A stretch of DNA of 64,000 nt from Alteromonas sp. KUL49 (GCF_006538345.1 NZ_BJKL01000009.1:124001-188000), one strand, 5' to 3'. Counted from the first letter of the stretch, positions 1-10,787 are shown. Made by a program: numbers and translations. Notes: generated by a model not told the origin, from the letters alone.

Positions 1-1
1 A

Positions 2-349
2 CTGGGCGTTGAAAAGTCTGACAACGACTCCTCAATAGAAAAGCTAGCCAACAAACTCTCTCGATATCGCATGTTTTCAGACAGCGATGGAAAAATGAAT
101 CTCAATATTGAACAAGTGGGCGGTGAAATCTTAGTGGTCTCACAATTCACATTAGTTGCAGATACGCAAAAGGGCAATCGCCCAGGATTTTCTCGAGGCG
201 CAACGCCAGAACACGGCGAACAGATTTATAATCAATTTGTTAGTAAGCTAAAAAGTCTCAACATGGCAGTACAGACAGGTCAGTTTGGCGCTGACATGCA
301 AGTGGCACTCATTAACGATGGGCCAGTCACTTTCCAATTCCAAGTCTAA
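2..349 (+). CDS. dtd: D-aminoacyl-tRNA deacylase, 3' part (5' end outside window)
   Basis: C-terminal part of the deacylase that hydrolyses D-aminoacyl-tRNAs (D-Tyr-tRNA and others) in the cytoplasm, recycling tRNA charged with the wrong enantiomer. The reading frame is open from base 2 to the TAA at 347-349, so the gene enters from the left and its start is not visible. Family hallmarks are present: SQFTLVAD, followed by RPGFSRGA and the terminal [11 protein letters not shown]. The next gene is a YiiD-type fusion, the same neighbour as in E. coli (dtd-yiiD), which supports the call. Confidence 0.95.
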   Translation: MGVEKSDNDSSIEKLANKLSRYRMFSDSDGKMNLNIEQVGGEILVVSQFTLVADTQKGNRPGFSRGATPEHGEQIYNQFVSKLKSLNMAVQTGQFGADMQVALINDGPVTFQFQV

Positions 350-416
350 TTTCTGCCGCTAATGCAGTAAAGCGAAGACCAATTAACACTTGTTTCACAT
401 TTAACCATGAGGTTAA

Positions 417-1358
417 ATGAATGCTTTCCCTCAATATAAGGCGAACATTTTGTATAAGGTTGTGACCCCAAAAAGCGAAGCGGAACTCGATGCCTACTAT
501 CACTTCCGTTGGGAGAACCTTAGGCAGCCTTGGAATTACCCGTTAGGATCAGAGAAAGACGAATATGAGCAAGTCTCTGAGCACCGAATGATAACTAACG
601 GACGAGGAGATATTGTTGCTTGTGGTCGCGTACATTTAAACACTGCTGAAGAAGCGCAAATCCGCCATATTGCCGTTCATCCCGATCAGCAACGAAAAGG
701 CTTAGGGCAAATGATGTTAGCTGCCTTAGAGAGTGTTGCTAGAGACCTCGGCGCTGATCGAGCGGTAACCAATAGCCGAGAGATATCCATGGACTTCTTT
801 AGTGCATGTGGATTTGAAGTCGAGCGAGAGGCTGCCAGTGAGTTAGGTATGCTTAAACGCCAGCAAATGGTCAAAAAACTCACTGCCAACAACACGCTCA
901 TACTACATCCCATATGGTGTGATGAATTACAAAAAACCTGGTCGGAAACCATACCCATTACCGAACATATGGGTATTAAACTACATCAGTACAGTGGACG
1001 AACCTTAGAAACACGGGCCTCGTTAAACAAAAATATTAATATTCACGGCACCATGTTTGCCGGCAGCATATTTTCGCTAGCTACACTCACTGGCTGGGGA
1101 ATGTTATACCTTCAACTGAAGGAAAAAACACTCTCTGGTGATATCGTGCTAGGTGATGGTGATATTCATTACCACAAACCCATCACCATGAAACCTCGAG
1201 CAATTTGCAATATAGAAACCTTAAGTGGAAAGTTTAAAACCCTTGAAACGGGAACGAAGAGCAGGTTTGAACTGAGTGTTGAAATTCTAGACGACGATAT
1301 ACCTGTCGCAGAATTTAAAGGGGTTTACTGGGTGTTGCCCAGCAAAGATGAGGCATAA
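417..1358 (+). CDS. yiiD: GNAT acetyltransferase fused to thioesterase-like domain (YiiD/FabY family)
   Basis: Two-domain protein of 313 aa. Residues about 10-150 form a GNAT N-acetyltransferase fold; the acetyl-CoA loop is seen in HPDQQRKGLGQMML. Residues about 155-310 match the YiiD C-terminal hot-dog/thioesterase-like domain (GTMFAGSIFSLATLTGWGM). E. coli YiiD has the same architecture, lies beside dtd, and has been named FabY for a proposed role at the start of fatty acid synthesis; the substrate here is inferred only from that. The start ATG at 417 is preceded by GAGG about 5 bases upstream. The gene ends just before a bidirectional terminator shared with rpoH. Confidence 0.9.
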   Translation: MNAFPQYKANILYKVVTPKSEAELDAYYHFRWENLRQPWNYPLGSEKDEYEQVSEHRMITNGRGDIVACGRVHLNTAEEAQIRHIAVHPDQQRKGLGQMMLAALESVARDLGADRAVTNSREISMDFFSACGFEVEREAASELGMLKRQQMVKKLTANNTLILHPIWCDELQKTWSETIPITEHMGIKLHQYSGRTLETRASLNKNINIHGTMFAGSIFSLATLTGWGMLYLQLKEKTLSGDIVLGDGDIHYHKPITMKPRAICNIETLSGKFKTLETGTKSRFELSVEILDDDIPVAEFKGVYWVLPSKDEA

Positions 1359-1386
1359 AAAAACGCCCGATAAATCGAGCGTTTTC
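1357..1386. terminator. Bidirectional hairpin terminator between yiiD and rpoH
   Basis: Arms 1363-1371 and 1374-1382 pair over nine bases around a two-base spacer, flanked by an A-run (1357-1363) and a T-run (1382-1385). On the minus strand the only non-Watson-Crick pair is a G-U, followed by seven U residues, so it should work best for rpoH; on the plus strand the same position is an A-C mismatch. Confidence 0.85.
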
Positions 1387-1409
1387 ATATCGTTATTAAA
1401 GACAGTTGT

Positions 1410-2264
1410 TTAAGCAACCATTGCTGCTTGCAACTTCTTCATCGCATTCTTTTCAATTTGGCGTACGCGCTCAGCAGACACCTGATATTTATCAGCTAAG
1501 TCTTGCAAAGTAATCTTGCTATCAGCTAACCAGCGAGTTTCGATAATGTCTTGGCTACGCTCATCAAGAGTTTTGAGTGCTGAGTACAAACGCTTGCTCG
1601 CATTAGTATCCCAATCAGTGTTGATCACTTCCATTTCAACATCAGTAGATTTGTCTTCTAGATATTGAACAGGAGCAAAGTTACCCGTTTCATCTTCGTC
1701 AGCAGACAAATCAAAAGCCTGATCTTGGCTGCTCATACGAGCTTCCATTTGAAGGACTTCTTTGGTGCTCACACCTAACTCTTCTGCAACGGTTTGTACT
1801 TCTTCATGAGTGAACCAGCCGAGACGCTTCTTAGCCTTACGGAGGTTAAAGAACAACTTGCGCTGTGCTTTAGTCGTCGCGACTTTAACAATACGCCAGT
1901 TTTTAAGAACAAACTCGTGAATCTCAGCTTTAATCCAGTGAACTGCAAATGAGACTAAGCGCACACCCACTGAAGGGTCGAAGCGTTTTACCGCTTTCAT
2001 CAAGCCGATATTACCCTCTTGAATGAGGTCAGCTTGTGGAAGGCCGTAACCTGAGTAAGATTTAGCAATATGCACAACAAAACGCAGGTGAGACATTACC
2101 AGCTTACGTGCAGCTTGTAGGTCTTCTTCCTCTCGTAATCGTAAAGCCAGATTGCGCTCTTCTTCAGCGCTAAGCATATCAATACTGCTAACAGCTTGTA
2201 CGTAGCCTTCGATGCTACCACTGTGCGGCACTGATAAGGCCATAGATTGCATTTTATCGCTCAT
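1410..2264 (-). CDS. rpoH: RNA polymerase heat-shock sigma factor sigma-32
   Basis: Sigma-70 family factor of 284 aa that directs RNA polymerase to heat-shock promoters. Region 2 is seen in [20 protein letters not shown] and [16 protein letters not shown]; the RpoH box diagnostic of sigma-32 ([10 protein letters not shown]) lies near residue 135; region 4 ends with the [20 protein letters not shown]. The length equals that of E. coli RpoH. The start ATG at 2264 has GAGGTG as ribosome site. In E. coli rpoH follows ftsYEX directly; here two EAL-HDOD genes on the other strand lie between. Family members are controlled by mRNA structure and proteolysis, which I did not test here. Confidence 0.97.
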   Translation of the reverse strand: MSDKMQSMALSVPHSGSIEGYVQAVSSIDMLSAEEERNLALRLREEEDLQAARKLVMSHLRFVVHIAKSYSGYGLPQADLIQEGNIGLMKAVKRFDPSVGVRLVSFAVHWIKAEIHEFVLKNWRIVKVATTKAQRKLFFNLRKAKKRLGWFTHEEVQTVAEELGVSTKEVLQMEARMSSQDQAFDLSADEDETGNFAPVQYLEDKSTDVEMEVINTDWDTNASKRLYSALKTLDERSQDIIETRWLADSKITLQDLADKYQVSAERVRQIEKNAMKKLQAAMVA

Positions 2265-2693
2265 TGTTCACCTCTTTTTTCGCATCTTGATACTATCAAA
2301 CTTGTATCCGCTGCGCGAGACCTAATTTTAACCTAAATACGATGACATATTGATATGTTATTCCTCGTCAAAAGATCAAGACCGGTTTAGACGAAAAAAG
2401 TTTCAAAATATTATCTCAACCCCATTTACAGCCGTTTGTTTAGCTTAGAGGGGAAGGCATAGGACCATAATAAAGTTAACCTTTAATGACATAGTTGCTA
2501 ACTCAATTTGTCTCATTAATCTGCGATTCATCGCGTAGTTTCAATTCACATGACATCCATCTAACCAGTTGCTATCTTAGTGGAACCGGTTCGAAGAGTA
2601 TAAATGGGTTGATTTATTTTCAGTTATCTTTTCGCGAAAAGCTGATGTAGTTTTATTTTCACTAGCATAAATACAAGAGGCTAAGACGTACTC
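2265..2693. other. 429-bp divergent intergenic region rpoH / EAL-HDOD gene
   Basis: Carries the upstream regions of both divergent genes. The one clear structure is a 13-bp palindrome (TTGATACTATCAA, 2287-2299) about 25 bp before the rpoH start, inside its probable 5' leader; it could be an operator or an RNA hairpin. I cannot assign a convincing -35/-10 pair for either gene and see no small gene. Confidence 0.4.
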
Positions 2694-3932
2694 ATGTTTG
2701 CATATGTTGCACGACAACCTATTTTTGATGCCAATCAGGAAGTATTTGCATACGAACTTCTCTTTAGGGTTGGCCAAGAAAACTGTTTTCCTGATATTCC
2801 ACCAGACGAGGCAACATCTAAAATTCTCACTTCTACACATTTGAGTATTGGAATCGAGGAAATCGTCGGCGACAAAATGGCCTTTATCAACTTCCACAAA
2901 GATACCTTGATGTATCGCTTTCCTACCTCACTAGACGCCAATAAGGTAGTTATAGAAGTTGTTGAAACCGTCGAAGTCAATAATGCTTTAGTCAGTGCGT
3001 GTAAGCATATTCGAGGGCTTGGCTACAAAATAGCGCTAGATGATTATGACATGCAGGGTAAGTGGGAAGAGTTCATGCCCTTCATCAGCATTATTAAAAT
3101 CGATATCACCGAACTTGATCACAACGACATTGCTGAGCTTGCAAAACGTTTTAAAGAAAGAAAGATTAAGTTGGTAGCCGAGAAGATTGAAACCCTTGAA
3201 GAGTTTGAAAAATTTAAAGCGATGGGTTTCGACTATTTCCAAGGGTACTTTCTAGCAAAACCTGAAATAGTTAAACATCGAAAGCTCGGGCCAAACAGTA
3301 TCACTATGCTAGAGCTCATTAGTATCAGTGCTCAGCCTCAGCTAGATTTCGACAAAGTGAATAGCATTATTGAGCGAGACCCATCGCTGATATATCTACT
3401 GCTGCGCTTTATCAACAATCCTATGTTTAACAAACGCAATAAAATCACCTCGCTAAAACATGCACTTACGTTTATGGGCGAAGTTGAAGTGAAAAAGTTT
3501 ATTGCGTTGCTGTCCCTCGCCAATTTAAGTGAAGGCAAGCCCAGTGAACTTATGCAGATGGCACTGGTACGTGCGAAATTTTGTGAATTGGTGTCGGTAT
3601 CATTAAAGGAAATTGAAAATCCGCCGACAGGCTTTCTTACAGGGCTACTTTCGCTACTCGACGCTATGATGGGTCAACATATTGAAGATTTAGTCTCTAA
3701 AGTACCCATCAGCGACAAAGTGAGTGACGCTTTGTGCGGTGGTACGGGCCTTCTTCGAGATTGTTTGGATTTGGCCAGACACTTTGAAGCGGCGAATTGG
3801 GCAGGTGTAAAACGTTTCGTTGCTAAATATCCAATAAAGCAGACTTTACTCCATGGGTATTACAACGAGGCAATGAAATGGGCGCGTCATATGCAAATCA
3901 GCGCTCAATCGGAGAACACGAGTACAAAGTAA
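2694..3932 (+). CDS. EAL-HDOD signalling protein (first of tandem pair)
   Basis: 412-aa protein with an N-terminal EAL (cyclic-di-GMP phosphodiesterase type) domain at about residues 1-200 and a C-terminal HDOD domain at about 205-400. EAL landmarks present: ExLxR as ELLFR, the Asn of FINF, DD in ALDDYD, IKID, AEKIE and QGYF, so most catalytic positions are kept although the DDFGTG loop is altered to DDYDMQ. The family often begins with MFAYVARQPI, which fixes the start at 2694; AGAGG lies upstream at a long spacing. A paralogue follows after 165 bp. The likely role is c-di-GMP-linked control of motility or surface life; the target is unknown. Confidence 0.85.
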   Translation: MFAYVARQPIFDANQEVFAYELLFRVGQENCFPDIPPDEATSKILTSTHLSIGIEEIVGDKMAFINFHKDTLMYRFPTSLDANKVVIEVVETVEVNNALVSACKHIRGLGYKIALDDYDMQGKWEEFMPFISIIKIDITELDHNDIAELAKRFKERKIKLVAEKIETLEEFEKFKAMGFDYFQGYFLAKPEIVKHRKLGPNSITMLELISISAQPQLDFDKVNSIIERDPSLIYLLLRFINNPMFNKRNKITSLKHALTFMGEVEVKKFIALLSLANLSEGKPSELMQMALVRAKFCELVSVSLKEIENPPTGFLTGLLSLLDAMMGQHIEDLVSKVPISDKVSDALCGGTGLLRDCLDLARHFEAANWAGVKRFVAKYPIKQTLLHGYYNEAMKWARHMQISAQSENTSTK

Positions 3933-4097
3933 ATACCAAGTCACGGCTAGTTTAGTACTTGAGCACGTCAAACTTATTGGCGTAAACTGCTTACTTATGC
4001 ATGCGAAAAGCTATCTCATAGCGATTTGCAAGGGTTATGTTGTTTAACAAGAACGCCGCAAACAAGACGGCGCAATGAACGCAGGGACTTTTTATTT

Positions 4098-5339
4098 ATG
4101 TTCGCTTTCACAGCTCGCCAACCGATATTGGATCGAAACAAAAGTGTTTTCGCTTATGAGCTTATCTTTAGAGATGGAAAAGCAGGTGCGTTCCCGGAGC
4201 ATTCAAAAGAGAAAAGCAATTACATTGCAAACCATTTTCATCCGCTTGGGCTAGATGATATCTGCGCCGAGAAAACGTCATTCATCAATTTCTCTAGCGA
4301 TACCATTATCTCTCGGTTCCCTACATCGTTAAATCCGGAAACCGTCGTGGTTGAATTAGCTGATAATCCATTTACCCAAACAGGATTATTGGAAGCCTGT
4401 CAGCACATTAAACAATTGGGTTTTAAGCTAGCCATAGACGATCCAATGATGATGAGCGCGCAACACGACATTTTTCCGTTAATTGATATTTTAAAAGTTG
4501 ATGTATCTAAAACTCGCTACGAAAATATCGAAAAGCAAATACCCCGCTTCATTGATGCAAACATTAAGTTAGTCGCCGAACAAGTTGAAGACCACGACAA
4601 CTTTGCCACTTGCAAGGACTTGGGTTTCGACTTCTTCCAAGGATATTTTTTCGCTCAGCCAGAAGCTCGCATGATGAAGCAGCTGCCAGCGTCGAAGATG
4701 AACCTTGTAGATTTGATGGGAGAGAGCTCAAATTCGGTTTTTGATGTTGATCGCATTAGTGAAATTATTGAGCGAGACGCAGCATTAAGCTACATGCTGC
4801 TTAAGTTCATCAATAACCCAACAATCAACAAGCGCTACAAAATTACGTCTTTGAAACACGCTCTGAACTACATGGGTGAAGTCGAGATTAAGAAGTTTAT
4901 TGCACTGCTTAGTATCGCTAATTTGGGTGACGACAAGCCATTAGAAATTATTCACATGTCTCTTGTTAGAGCCAAATTTTTTGATTTGTTAAGCAAGACA
5001 CGAGACATGAATACCAATCCGCCGATTGGCTTTCTGGTCGGGCTGTTCTCTTTGCTAGACGGGCTTTTAGATCAGTCGATGACAGACATCCTAAAACAGT
5101 TACCTTTATCTGAAGAGGTAAACGACGCGCTTATGGGTAAAAACCTCGAGTTCAATGCTTACATGAGCTTAGTCAGAGCCCTTGAAAGTGCGCTGTGGAT
5201 GAACGTTATCAAGCAGGCTAAAGTGCTCAATATTGACCAAAAGCAACTGCATGCTCTGTATAACCAAGCCATCATTTGGGGCAATGGTGTAAGAAGCGCA
5301 ATTTCGGCGCACTATCCTAAGGCGAAAGCTCAAGGATAA
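4098..5339 (+). CDS. EAL-HDOD signalling protein (second of tandem pair)
   Basis: 413-aa paralogue of the preceding protein, same EAL then HDOD order; the HDOD cores are nearly identical in KITSLKHAL and KKFIALLS. The EAL domain is more eroded: the LEIxE stretch reads VVELADN and the DDFG loop reads IDDPMMM, while ELIFR, FINF, LKVD, AEQVE and QGYF remain. Activity is therefore less certain than in the first copy. I chose the ATG at 4098 because it matches the family start MFAFTARQPI; an in-frame ATG at 4026 would add 24 non-conserved residues. The stop abuts the ftsX stop on the other strand with no gap. Confidence 0.83.
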   Translation: MFAFTARQPILDRNKSVFAYELIFRDGKAGAFPEHSKEKSNYIANHFHPLGLDDICAEKTSFINFSSDTIISRFPTSLNPETVVVELADNPFTQTGLLEACQHIKQLGFKLAIDDPMMMSAQHDIFPLIDILKVDVSKTRYENIEKQIPRFIDANIKLVAEQVEDHDNFATCKDLGFDFFQGYFFAQPEARMMKQLPASKMNLVDLMGESSNSVFDVDRISEIIERDAALSYMLLKFINNPTINKRYKITSLKHALNYMGEVEIKKFIALLSIANLGDDKPLEIIHMSLVRAKFFDLLSKTRDMNTNPPIGFLVGLFSLLDGLLDQSMTDILKQLPLSEEVNDALMGKNLEFNAYMSLVRALESALWMNVIKQAKVLNIDQKQLHALYNQAIIWGNGVRSAISAHYPKAKAQG

Positions 5340-6320
5340 TTAAGTGGGCTCTATTTGCTTGACGTGACGTTGTACTGAAATCAAAGAGCCCAACAAACCC
5401 AACCCAACCGATAACCCCAACATGACAAGTAGTGCCGTTCCAGACAACCCAGTAATATTGAAAGAGGTTTGATAAAGGGCGGCGAAGGCCTGAATACTAC
5501 TGTCCATCCACCATAGAATTCCCACTACGGCGAACCACGCCATTACTCCGCCTAGTAAGCCAAACCAAAAGCCAGTGTACAAGAATGGACGATGAATAAA
5601 GGCATCTGTGGCGCCCACCAATTTCATCACTAATATTTCATCTCGTTTACTGAGTATATTGAGCCGAATAGTATTTCCTATGATTAATACCACGGCCACA
5701 AACAGTAGGCCGCCAATCAATGAGACTAAATCCCGGGCTATAGCGATCACAGCATGTAGTCGTTCTAACCATTCAATATCCAGTTTTGCCGATTCTACTT
5801 CTCGCTCTGCTTTTAACTTATTGAGCAAGCGCTTTGCGGCTAAAGGGCTATCATGACGCTCTGCGGGAGTGACTAACACAACATCTGGTAAGGGATTGGT
5901 CTCTAAGTAAGCGATAGCGTCCCCCAAACCTGACAATTGCTGAAACTCTTGCAGTGCATCATCAGCGGGAATGAAGACTAAGCTGTCGATTTCAGGCCAA
6001 CTGTTCAAACGAGCCACTAACTGCTGGCTTCGAGAGGCAGGAGTACCTGTTTTCAAAAACAGAGATATCTCTGAAGCTTGCTCCCAACCTACAGTAATTT
6101 TTTCTGTATTTTTTACCATGATATAGAGCGTACTGGGTAAGGTAATACTTAATCCGAGCACACCAATGGTCATGAGTGACGCCGCGGGTTGCCGCCAAAG
6201 TTCACCAAGACTCGCAAGGGCTTGGCGAATATGGGTAACGAAGAACATAAAAAATGCTTGGATCACACCCACCTTTCGCTCGCTTGCACCGCTATTTCGA
6301 CCTCTAAACAAAATACTCAT
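5340..6320 (-). CDS. ftsX: Cell division protein FtsX (ABC-like permease)
   Basis: Inner-membrane partner of FtsE; the FtsEX complex at the septum activates peptidoglycan hydrolases through EnvC-type partners and supports divisome assembly. The protein has 326 aa: an N-terminal cytoplasmic stretch, a first membrane segment near residues 47-67, a periplasmic domain of about 100 residues, then three membrane segments after residue 195. Its ATG overlaps the ftsE stop by four bases (ATGA), so the two are translationally coupled. Last gene of the ftsY-ftsE-ftsX operon; no terminator is visible before the convergent EAL-HDOD gene. Confidence 0.95.
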   Translation of the reverse strand: MSILFRGRNSGASERKVGVIQAFFMFFVTHIRQALASLGELWRQPAASLMTIGVLGLSITLPSTLYIMVKNTEKITVGWEQASEISLFLKTGTPASRSQQLVARLNSWPEIDSLVFIPADDALQEFQQLSGLGDAIAYLETNPLPDVVLVTPAERHDSPLAAKRLLNKLKAEREVESAKLDIEWLERLHAVIAIARDLVSLIGGLLFVAVVLIIGNTIRLNILSKRDEILVMKLVGATDAFIHRPFLYTGFWFGLLGGVMAWFAVVGILWWMDSSIQAFAALYQTSFNITGLSGTALLVMLGLSVGLGLLGSLISVQRHVKQIEPT

Positions 6321-7006
6321 AGTGGTGTCGCATCCAAGTCTTGAGTGAGTCCGTCAGTAATCATCTGCCCTTTTCGCAGAGTTAATGTACGATATTTCAT
6401 CCGTGCAATCAGGCCCAAATCATGGGTCGCAATCAATACAGAAACACCTGCTTGATTGAAGTCTTCAAATAGACGAATAATTTCCATAGACAGCTTGGGG
6501 TCTAGGTTACCCGTGGGTTCATCAGCTAAGAGCAAAGGAGGTTTATTCACCACGGCTCTAGCGATACCTACGCGTTGTTGTTCACCGCCTGACAGCATGA
6601 TAGGCAAGCAGCGACTCTTATCCCGCAAACCGACCATTTCGAGTGCCGCATCAACCCGTTTAGTGATTTCTTTGTGGGTGTATCCTTCGATAACTAGCGG
6701 TAGTGCAACGTTATCAAACACGGTTTTATCCATCAGCAACTGATGGCTTTGGAAGATCATGCCTATGTCACGGCGAATGTACGCAATATCTCTGCGACTA
6801 ATTTTGTTAAGGTCGTGACCATTAATAAGTACACGACCCACAGTAGGGCGCTCCATAATGCTAATCAGTTTGAGCAAGGTGCTTTTGCCTGCACCAGAAT
6901 GTCCGGTCAAGAAAGCCATTTCACCGGGCGCAATATGGAAATCCACTTTACTCAGTGCCCGTTGCCCGCCTGCATAGGTTTTACTAACTTGCTCAAACTT
7001 AATCAT
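6317..7006 (-). CDS. ftsE: Cell division ATP-binding protein FtsE
   Basis: 229-aa ABC ATPase that works with FtsX at the division septum. Walker A is GHSGAGKST near residue 36, the signature is LSGGEQQRVGIARA near residue 138, and Walker B is LLLADEPTGNLD. Length is typical of FtsE (E. coli 222). It sits 38 bp after ftsY and overlaps ftsX by four bases. Confidence 0.96.
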   Translation of the reverse strand: MIKFEQVSKTYAGGQRALSKVDFHIAPGEMAFLTGHSGAGKSTLLKLISIMERPTVGRVLINGHDLNKISRRDIAYIRRDIGMIFQSHQLLMDKTVFDNVALPLVIEGYTHKEITKRVDAALEMVGLRDKSRCLPIMLSGGEQQRVGIARAVVNKPPLLLADEPTGNLDPKLSMEIIRLFEDFNQAGVSVLIATHDLGLIARMKYRTLTLRKGQMITDGLTQDLDATPL

Positions 7007-7044
7007 GCTTATCCCTAGAGCACTACCTTTTGCGTTTTATAAAC

Positions 7045-8373
<1,329 letters not shown>

Positions 8374-8460
8374 TGTTAAGACAAATCCTTATAAATTCGG
8401 AGCAAACTCGGCTACACTGGCCGGCTAATGTATAAGCTAATGATACCACTGTAAGTCACC

Positions 8461-9096
8461 ATGAAGCGAGCGTCTCGCCCATCTAGGGCACCTTTCACAG
8501 CTAAAAAACGCCAATCCAATGCAACGCATGGGGCGAGCGGTCAAATTCGTATTATTGGTGGGCAGTGGCGAGGTAGAAAACTGCCAGTAAGAGATGTCAC
8601 CGGCTTGCGGCCAACCACCGACCGAAACAAAGAAACCCTATTCAACTGGTTAATGCATAAATTAACCGATGCGGTATGTATCGATGTATTCGCAGGTTCT
8701 GGTGGGTTGGGTTTTGAGGCCCTATCTCGCTACGCGAAGCACTGCGACTTTATCGAAAAAGACAGTGGCGCATTCAACCAACTGGTAGAGAATACAAAGC
8801 TGTTACGCTTGAATTCACCAGAACACGTCAGTGTTTTACAAGGCGATGCTCTGTCTATTCTCTCTTCTCTGTCGAAAAACAGTTTTGATATTGCATTTGT
8901 GGATCCGCCCTTTGGGAAAGGGCTAGTACAACCCGTACTGGATTTAATCGACAAACATCAATTAATGGCCAGTAATGGAGTGATTTATATCGAGCAAGAA
9001 AGTGGTCTACCTTGGCCGACACTACCCGCACACTGGCAACTGACAAAATCAAAAGAGACATCGTCGCTGATGTATGGGCTTATTGAAATATCTTGA
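8461..9096 (+). CDS. rsmD: 16S rRNA (guanine(966)-N2)-methyltransferase
   Basis: 211-aa SAM-dependent methyltransferase that modifies G966 of 16S rRNA. Landmarks: the RsmD N-terminal block IIGGQWRGRKLPV, the SAM site DVFAGSGGLGFEALSR near residue 75, and the catalytic DPPF motif in FVDPPFGKG near residue 145. Divergent from ftsY, as in many gammaproteobacteria. The N terminus is basic and about 20 residues longer than E. coli RsmD; only a weak ribosome site (GTAAG) precedes the ATG. Confidence 0.94.
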   Translation: MKRASRPSRAPFTAKKRQSNATHGASGQIRIIGGQWRGRKLPVRDVTGLRPTTDRNKETLFNWLMHKLTDAVCIDVFAGSGGLGFEALSRYAKHCDFIEKDSGAFNQLVENTKLLRLNSPEHVSVLQGDALSILSSLSKNSFDIAFVDPPFGKGLVQPVLDLIDKHQLMASNGVIYIEQESGLPWPTLPAHWQLTKSKETSSLMYGLIEIS

Positions 9097-9122
9097 ATGA
9101 GATAGGGCCTTTCAACCTAGAC

Positions 9123-9698
9123 TTACTCGATAGCCAAACCAATGTTCGACATCTGTTCTTCCAAAGCCAAGGCTTTGAGCGCCTCTACCGCTGCAACTGA
9201 TGAGGTTTGTTTTTCAACTTCATCAAGAAGTGCTTCTTGTATCTCTATTTCAAATGCCATCAAAGGGTGTGACTTCACGGTGTCGTCGTCAGCTTCTTCG
9301 GTAGACAGTAGGTAAGCTTCTACGCTGCCTTGAGATAACTTACTCACAACAACCGCCCCTTGAGGGTCATCGCCCGACTTTAAATTGAGCAGAGCAGCTA
9401 GGCCAATAGCCGCATCAATGGCAGGATAAACCCCATAAAAGTCATAGTCTTGCGTATCAGGAGTGGCCAACTCTACCTTTTCGAGCTGGGTCGCAACATT
9501 AAACTTACTCTTAGGCGACTTGAGTGACTCCCAGACTAAATTCAAACAATGACGCAGTACCTCTCCCCCTTCGTATTCTGTCACTTCACAGAACAATTGA
9601 TAGTTGGGGAGCATTCTCTCGAGAAGTGCAGCACTAAAAGCTACAGCACGCCACCCTTCGAGGGCACGTACGCGAGCGAATGTATTTAACTTAGCCAT
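9123..9698 (-). CDS. yjaG: YjaG family protein (DUF416)
   Basis: 191-aa cytoplasmic protein of the DUF416/YjaG family, whose function is not established. No membrane segment or signal peptide is visible; the C-terminal half is acidic with a predicted helical stretch. The start at 9698 gives the family N terminus MAKLNTFARVRALEGW and has GGAG seven bases upstream; a longer frame to 9761 would run through the yhgN end and lacks support. It overlaps the end of yhgN by eight bases, so the pair is probably co-transcribed. Confidence 0.85.
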   Translation of the reverse strand: MAKLNTFARVRALEGWRAVAFSAALLERMLPNYQLFCEVTEYEGGEVLRHCLNLVWESLKSPKSKFNVATQLEKVELATPDTQDYDFYGVYPAIDAAIGLAALLNLKSGDDPQGAVVVSKLSQGSVEAYLLSTEEADDDTVKSHPLMAFEIEIQEALLDEVEKQTSSVAAVEALKALALEEQMSNIGLAIE

Positions 9699-10299
9699 GT
9701 TGAACTCCAGTAGCATGTAAGAAGTATTGCGATGCTCCGTCGAGCAACATTTGTATTGCAATCATTACCAAAATCATTCCCATCAGTCGTTCCATTGCCG
9801 CGAGGCCTCTCTCACCGAGCAACTTATGGAATACATTGGAAAACATTAGTATCACCGCACTCACTAACCAGGCTGCACCCAATGCTATCGACCAATCGAG
9901 CATTCGGTCAGGGTTTTGATTAGCAAGAAGAATAAGGGCAGCCAAAGTAGAGGGGCCGGCAATCAGTGGGATCGCCAAAGGTACAAGAAAAGGTTCTTCA
10001 CCCACAGCCAACGCATTGGCATTACCCGGTTGGGGGAAAATCATTTTGAGCGCTATTAAGAATAATATAATACCGCCAGCGATACTGACGGTCTCTTGAC
10101 CCACATTCAAGAAGTTAAGTACCGACTGACCACTGAACAGAAAAATAAACAAAATCACAAACGCAAAAAGCAACTCTCTGACCAATATGACTTGTCGTCG
10201 TTTAGGCTCAATGGACTTTAATACCGACATAAAAATGGGAAGGTTGCCCAGTGGATCCATGATCAAAAATAACATTATTGCTGCGGACCAAGTATCCAT
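9691..10299 (-). CDS. yhgN: MarC-family inner-membrane protein YhgN
   Basis: 202-aa integral membrane protein of the MarC/YhgN family, with about six membrane segments. Recognised from IMDPLGNLPIFMSVLKS, the EEPFLVPLAIPLIAGPST block and ERLMGMILVMIAIQMLLDG, all very close to E. coli YhgN. The molecular function of the family is not established; a link of MarC to antibiotic resistance has not held up. Start placed at 10299 (MDTWSAAIM...), with 18 further upstream residues rejected as non-conserved. Upstream of yjaG in a two-gene unit. Confidence 0.9.
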   Translation of the reverse strand: MDTWSAAIMLFLIMDPLGNLPIFMSVLKSIEPKRRQVILVRELLFAFVILFIFLFSGQSVLNFLNVGQETVSIAGGIILFLIALKMIFPQPGNANALAVGEEPFLVPLAIPLIAGPSTLAALILLANQNPDRMLDWSIALGAAWLVSAVILMFSNVFHKLLGERGLAAMERLMGMILVMIAIQMLLDGASQYFLHATGVQHG

Positions 10300-10604
10300 A
10301 ATAATTCTTTCTCGACAGTGAGTTGCTAGTGTTATCGGTGGATAATTGAGCAATCGTCTTATCCATTAGTTGTAGTGTACAAAAAAGCACTCGAAAATTA
10401 CTAACTTTGGGCTTAAATTTTACCAATTCCCTAAAGTGCTCGATAGAAGAAACAAATTTTTACTGAAAAAACATCACGTTTTTTCCATTTCTCCTATAAT
10501 TTAGAGCAGAGTAACCATTCCTCACTACATTGGGTGGAATTGTAAATGTTTAGGATTGGGACGGGAATAGTTACTAAAACACAATAACAATCTGGAAATA
10601 AACA
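10300..10604. other. 305-bp divergent intergenic region yhgN / small HTH gene
   Basis: Contains a good -10 box TATAAT at 10495-10500 that could serve the HTH gene, without a convincing -35. Just upstream is an inverted repeat GAAAAAAC / GTTTTTTC (10465-10485). Nothing coding is seen. Confidence 0.35.
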
Positions 10605-10787
10605 ATGAGTTTGATGACTGTAAAAGAAGTTGCCGCCTTCCTTGACGTGCAAGAAGTTCGCGTAGAACGTTTAGCAAGAGAGCATTTGCTAATATCAAAA
10701 GACAAAGACGCCGATGGCAACCCACTGTTTGACCGTGGCGACGTTGAAAAATACAAAGAACTAGCAGAACGCTTAGGCGGTATCTAG
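10605..10787 (+). CDS. Small helix-turn-helix (MerR/excisionase-like) protein
   Basis: 60-aa protein consisting of one winged-helix-like DNA-binding domain: TVKEVAAFLDVQEVRVERL is the HTH, followed by PLFDRGDVEKY, the form seen in MerR_1/excisionase-type HTH_17 proteins. Weak ribosome site (GGAAA) before the ATG; a -10 box lies about 105 bp upstream and a strong terminator follows, so it looks like a monocistronic gene. The target is unknown. No integrase or phage gene is nearby, so it is unlikely to be a true excisionase. Confidence 0.75.
   Translation: MSLMTVKEVAAFLDVQEVRVERLAREHLLISKDKDADGNPLFDRGDVEKYKELAERLGGI

Noticed and set aside
10386..10440. AGCACT / AGTGCT inverted repeat with T-run on the minus strand upstream of yhgN
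   Set aside because: Only six pairs with a 43-base loop; likely chance.
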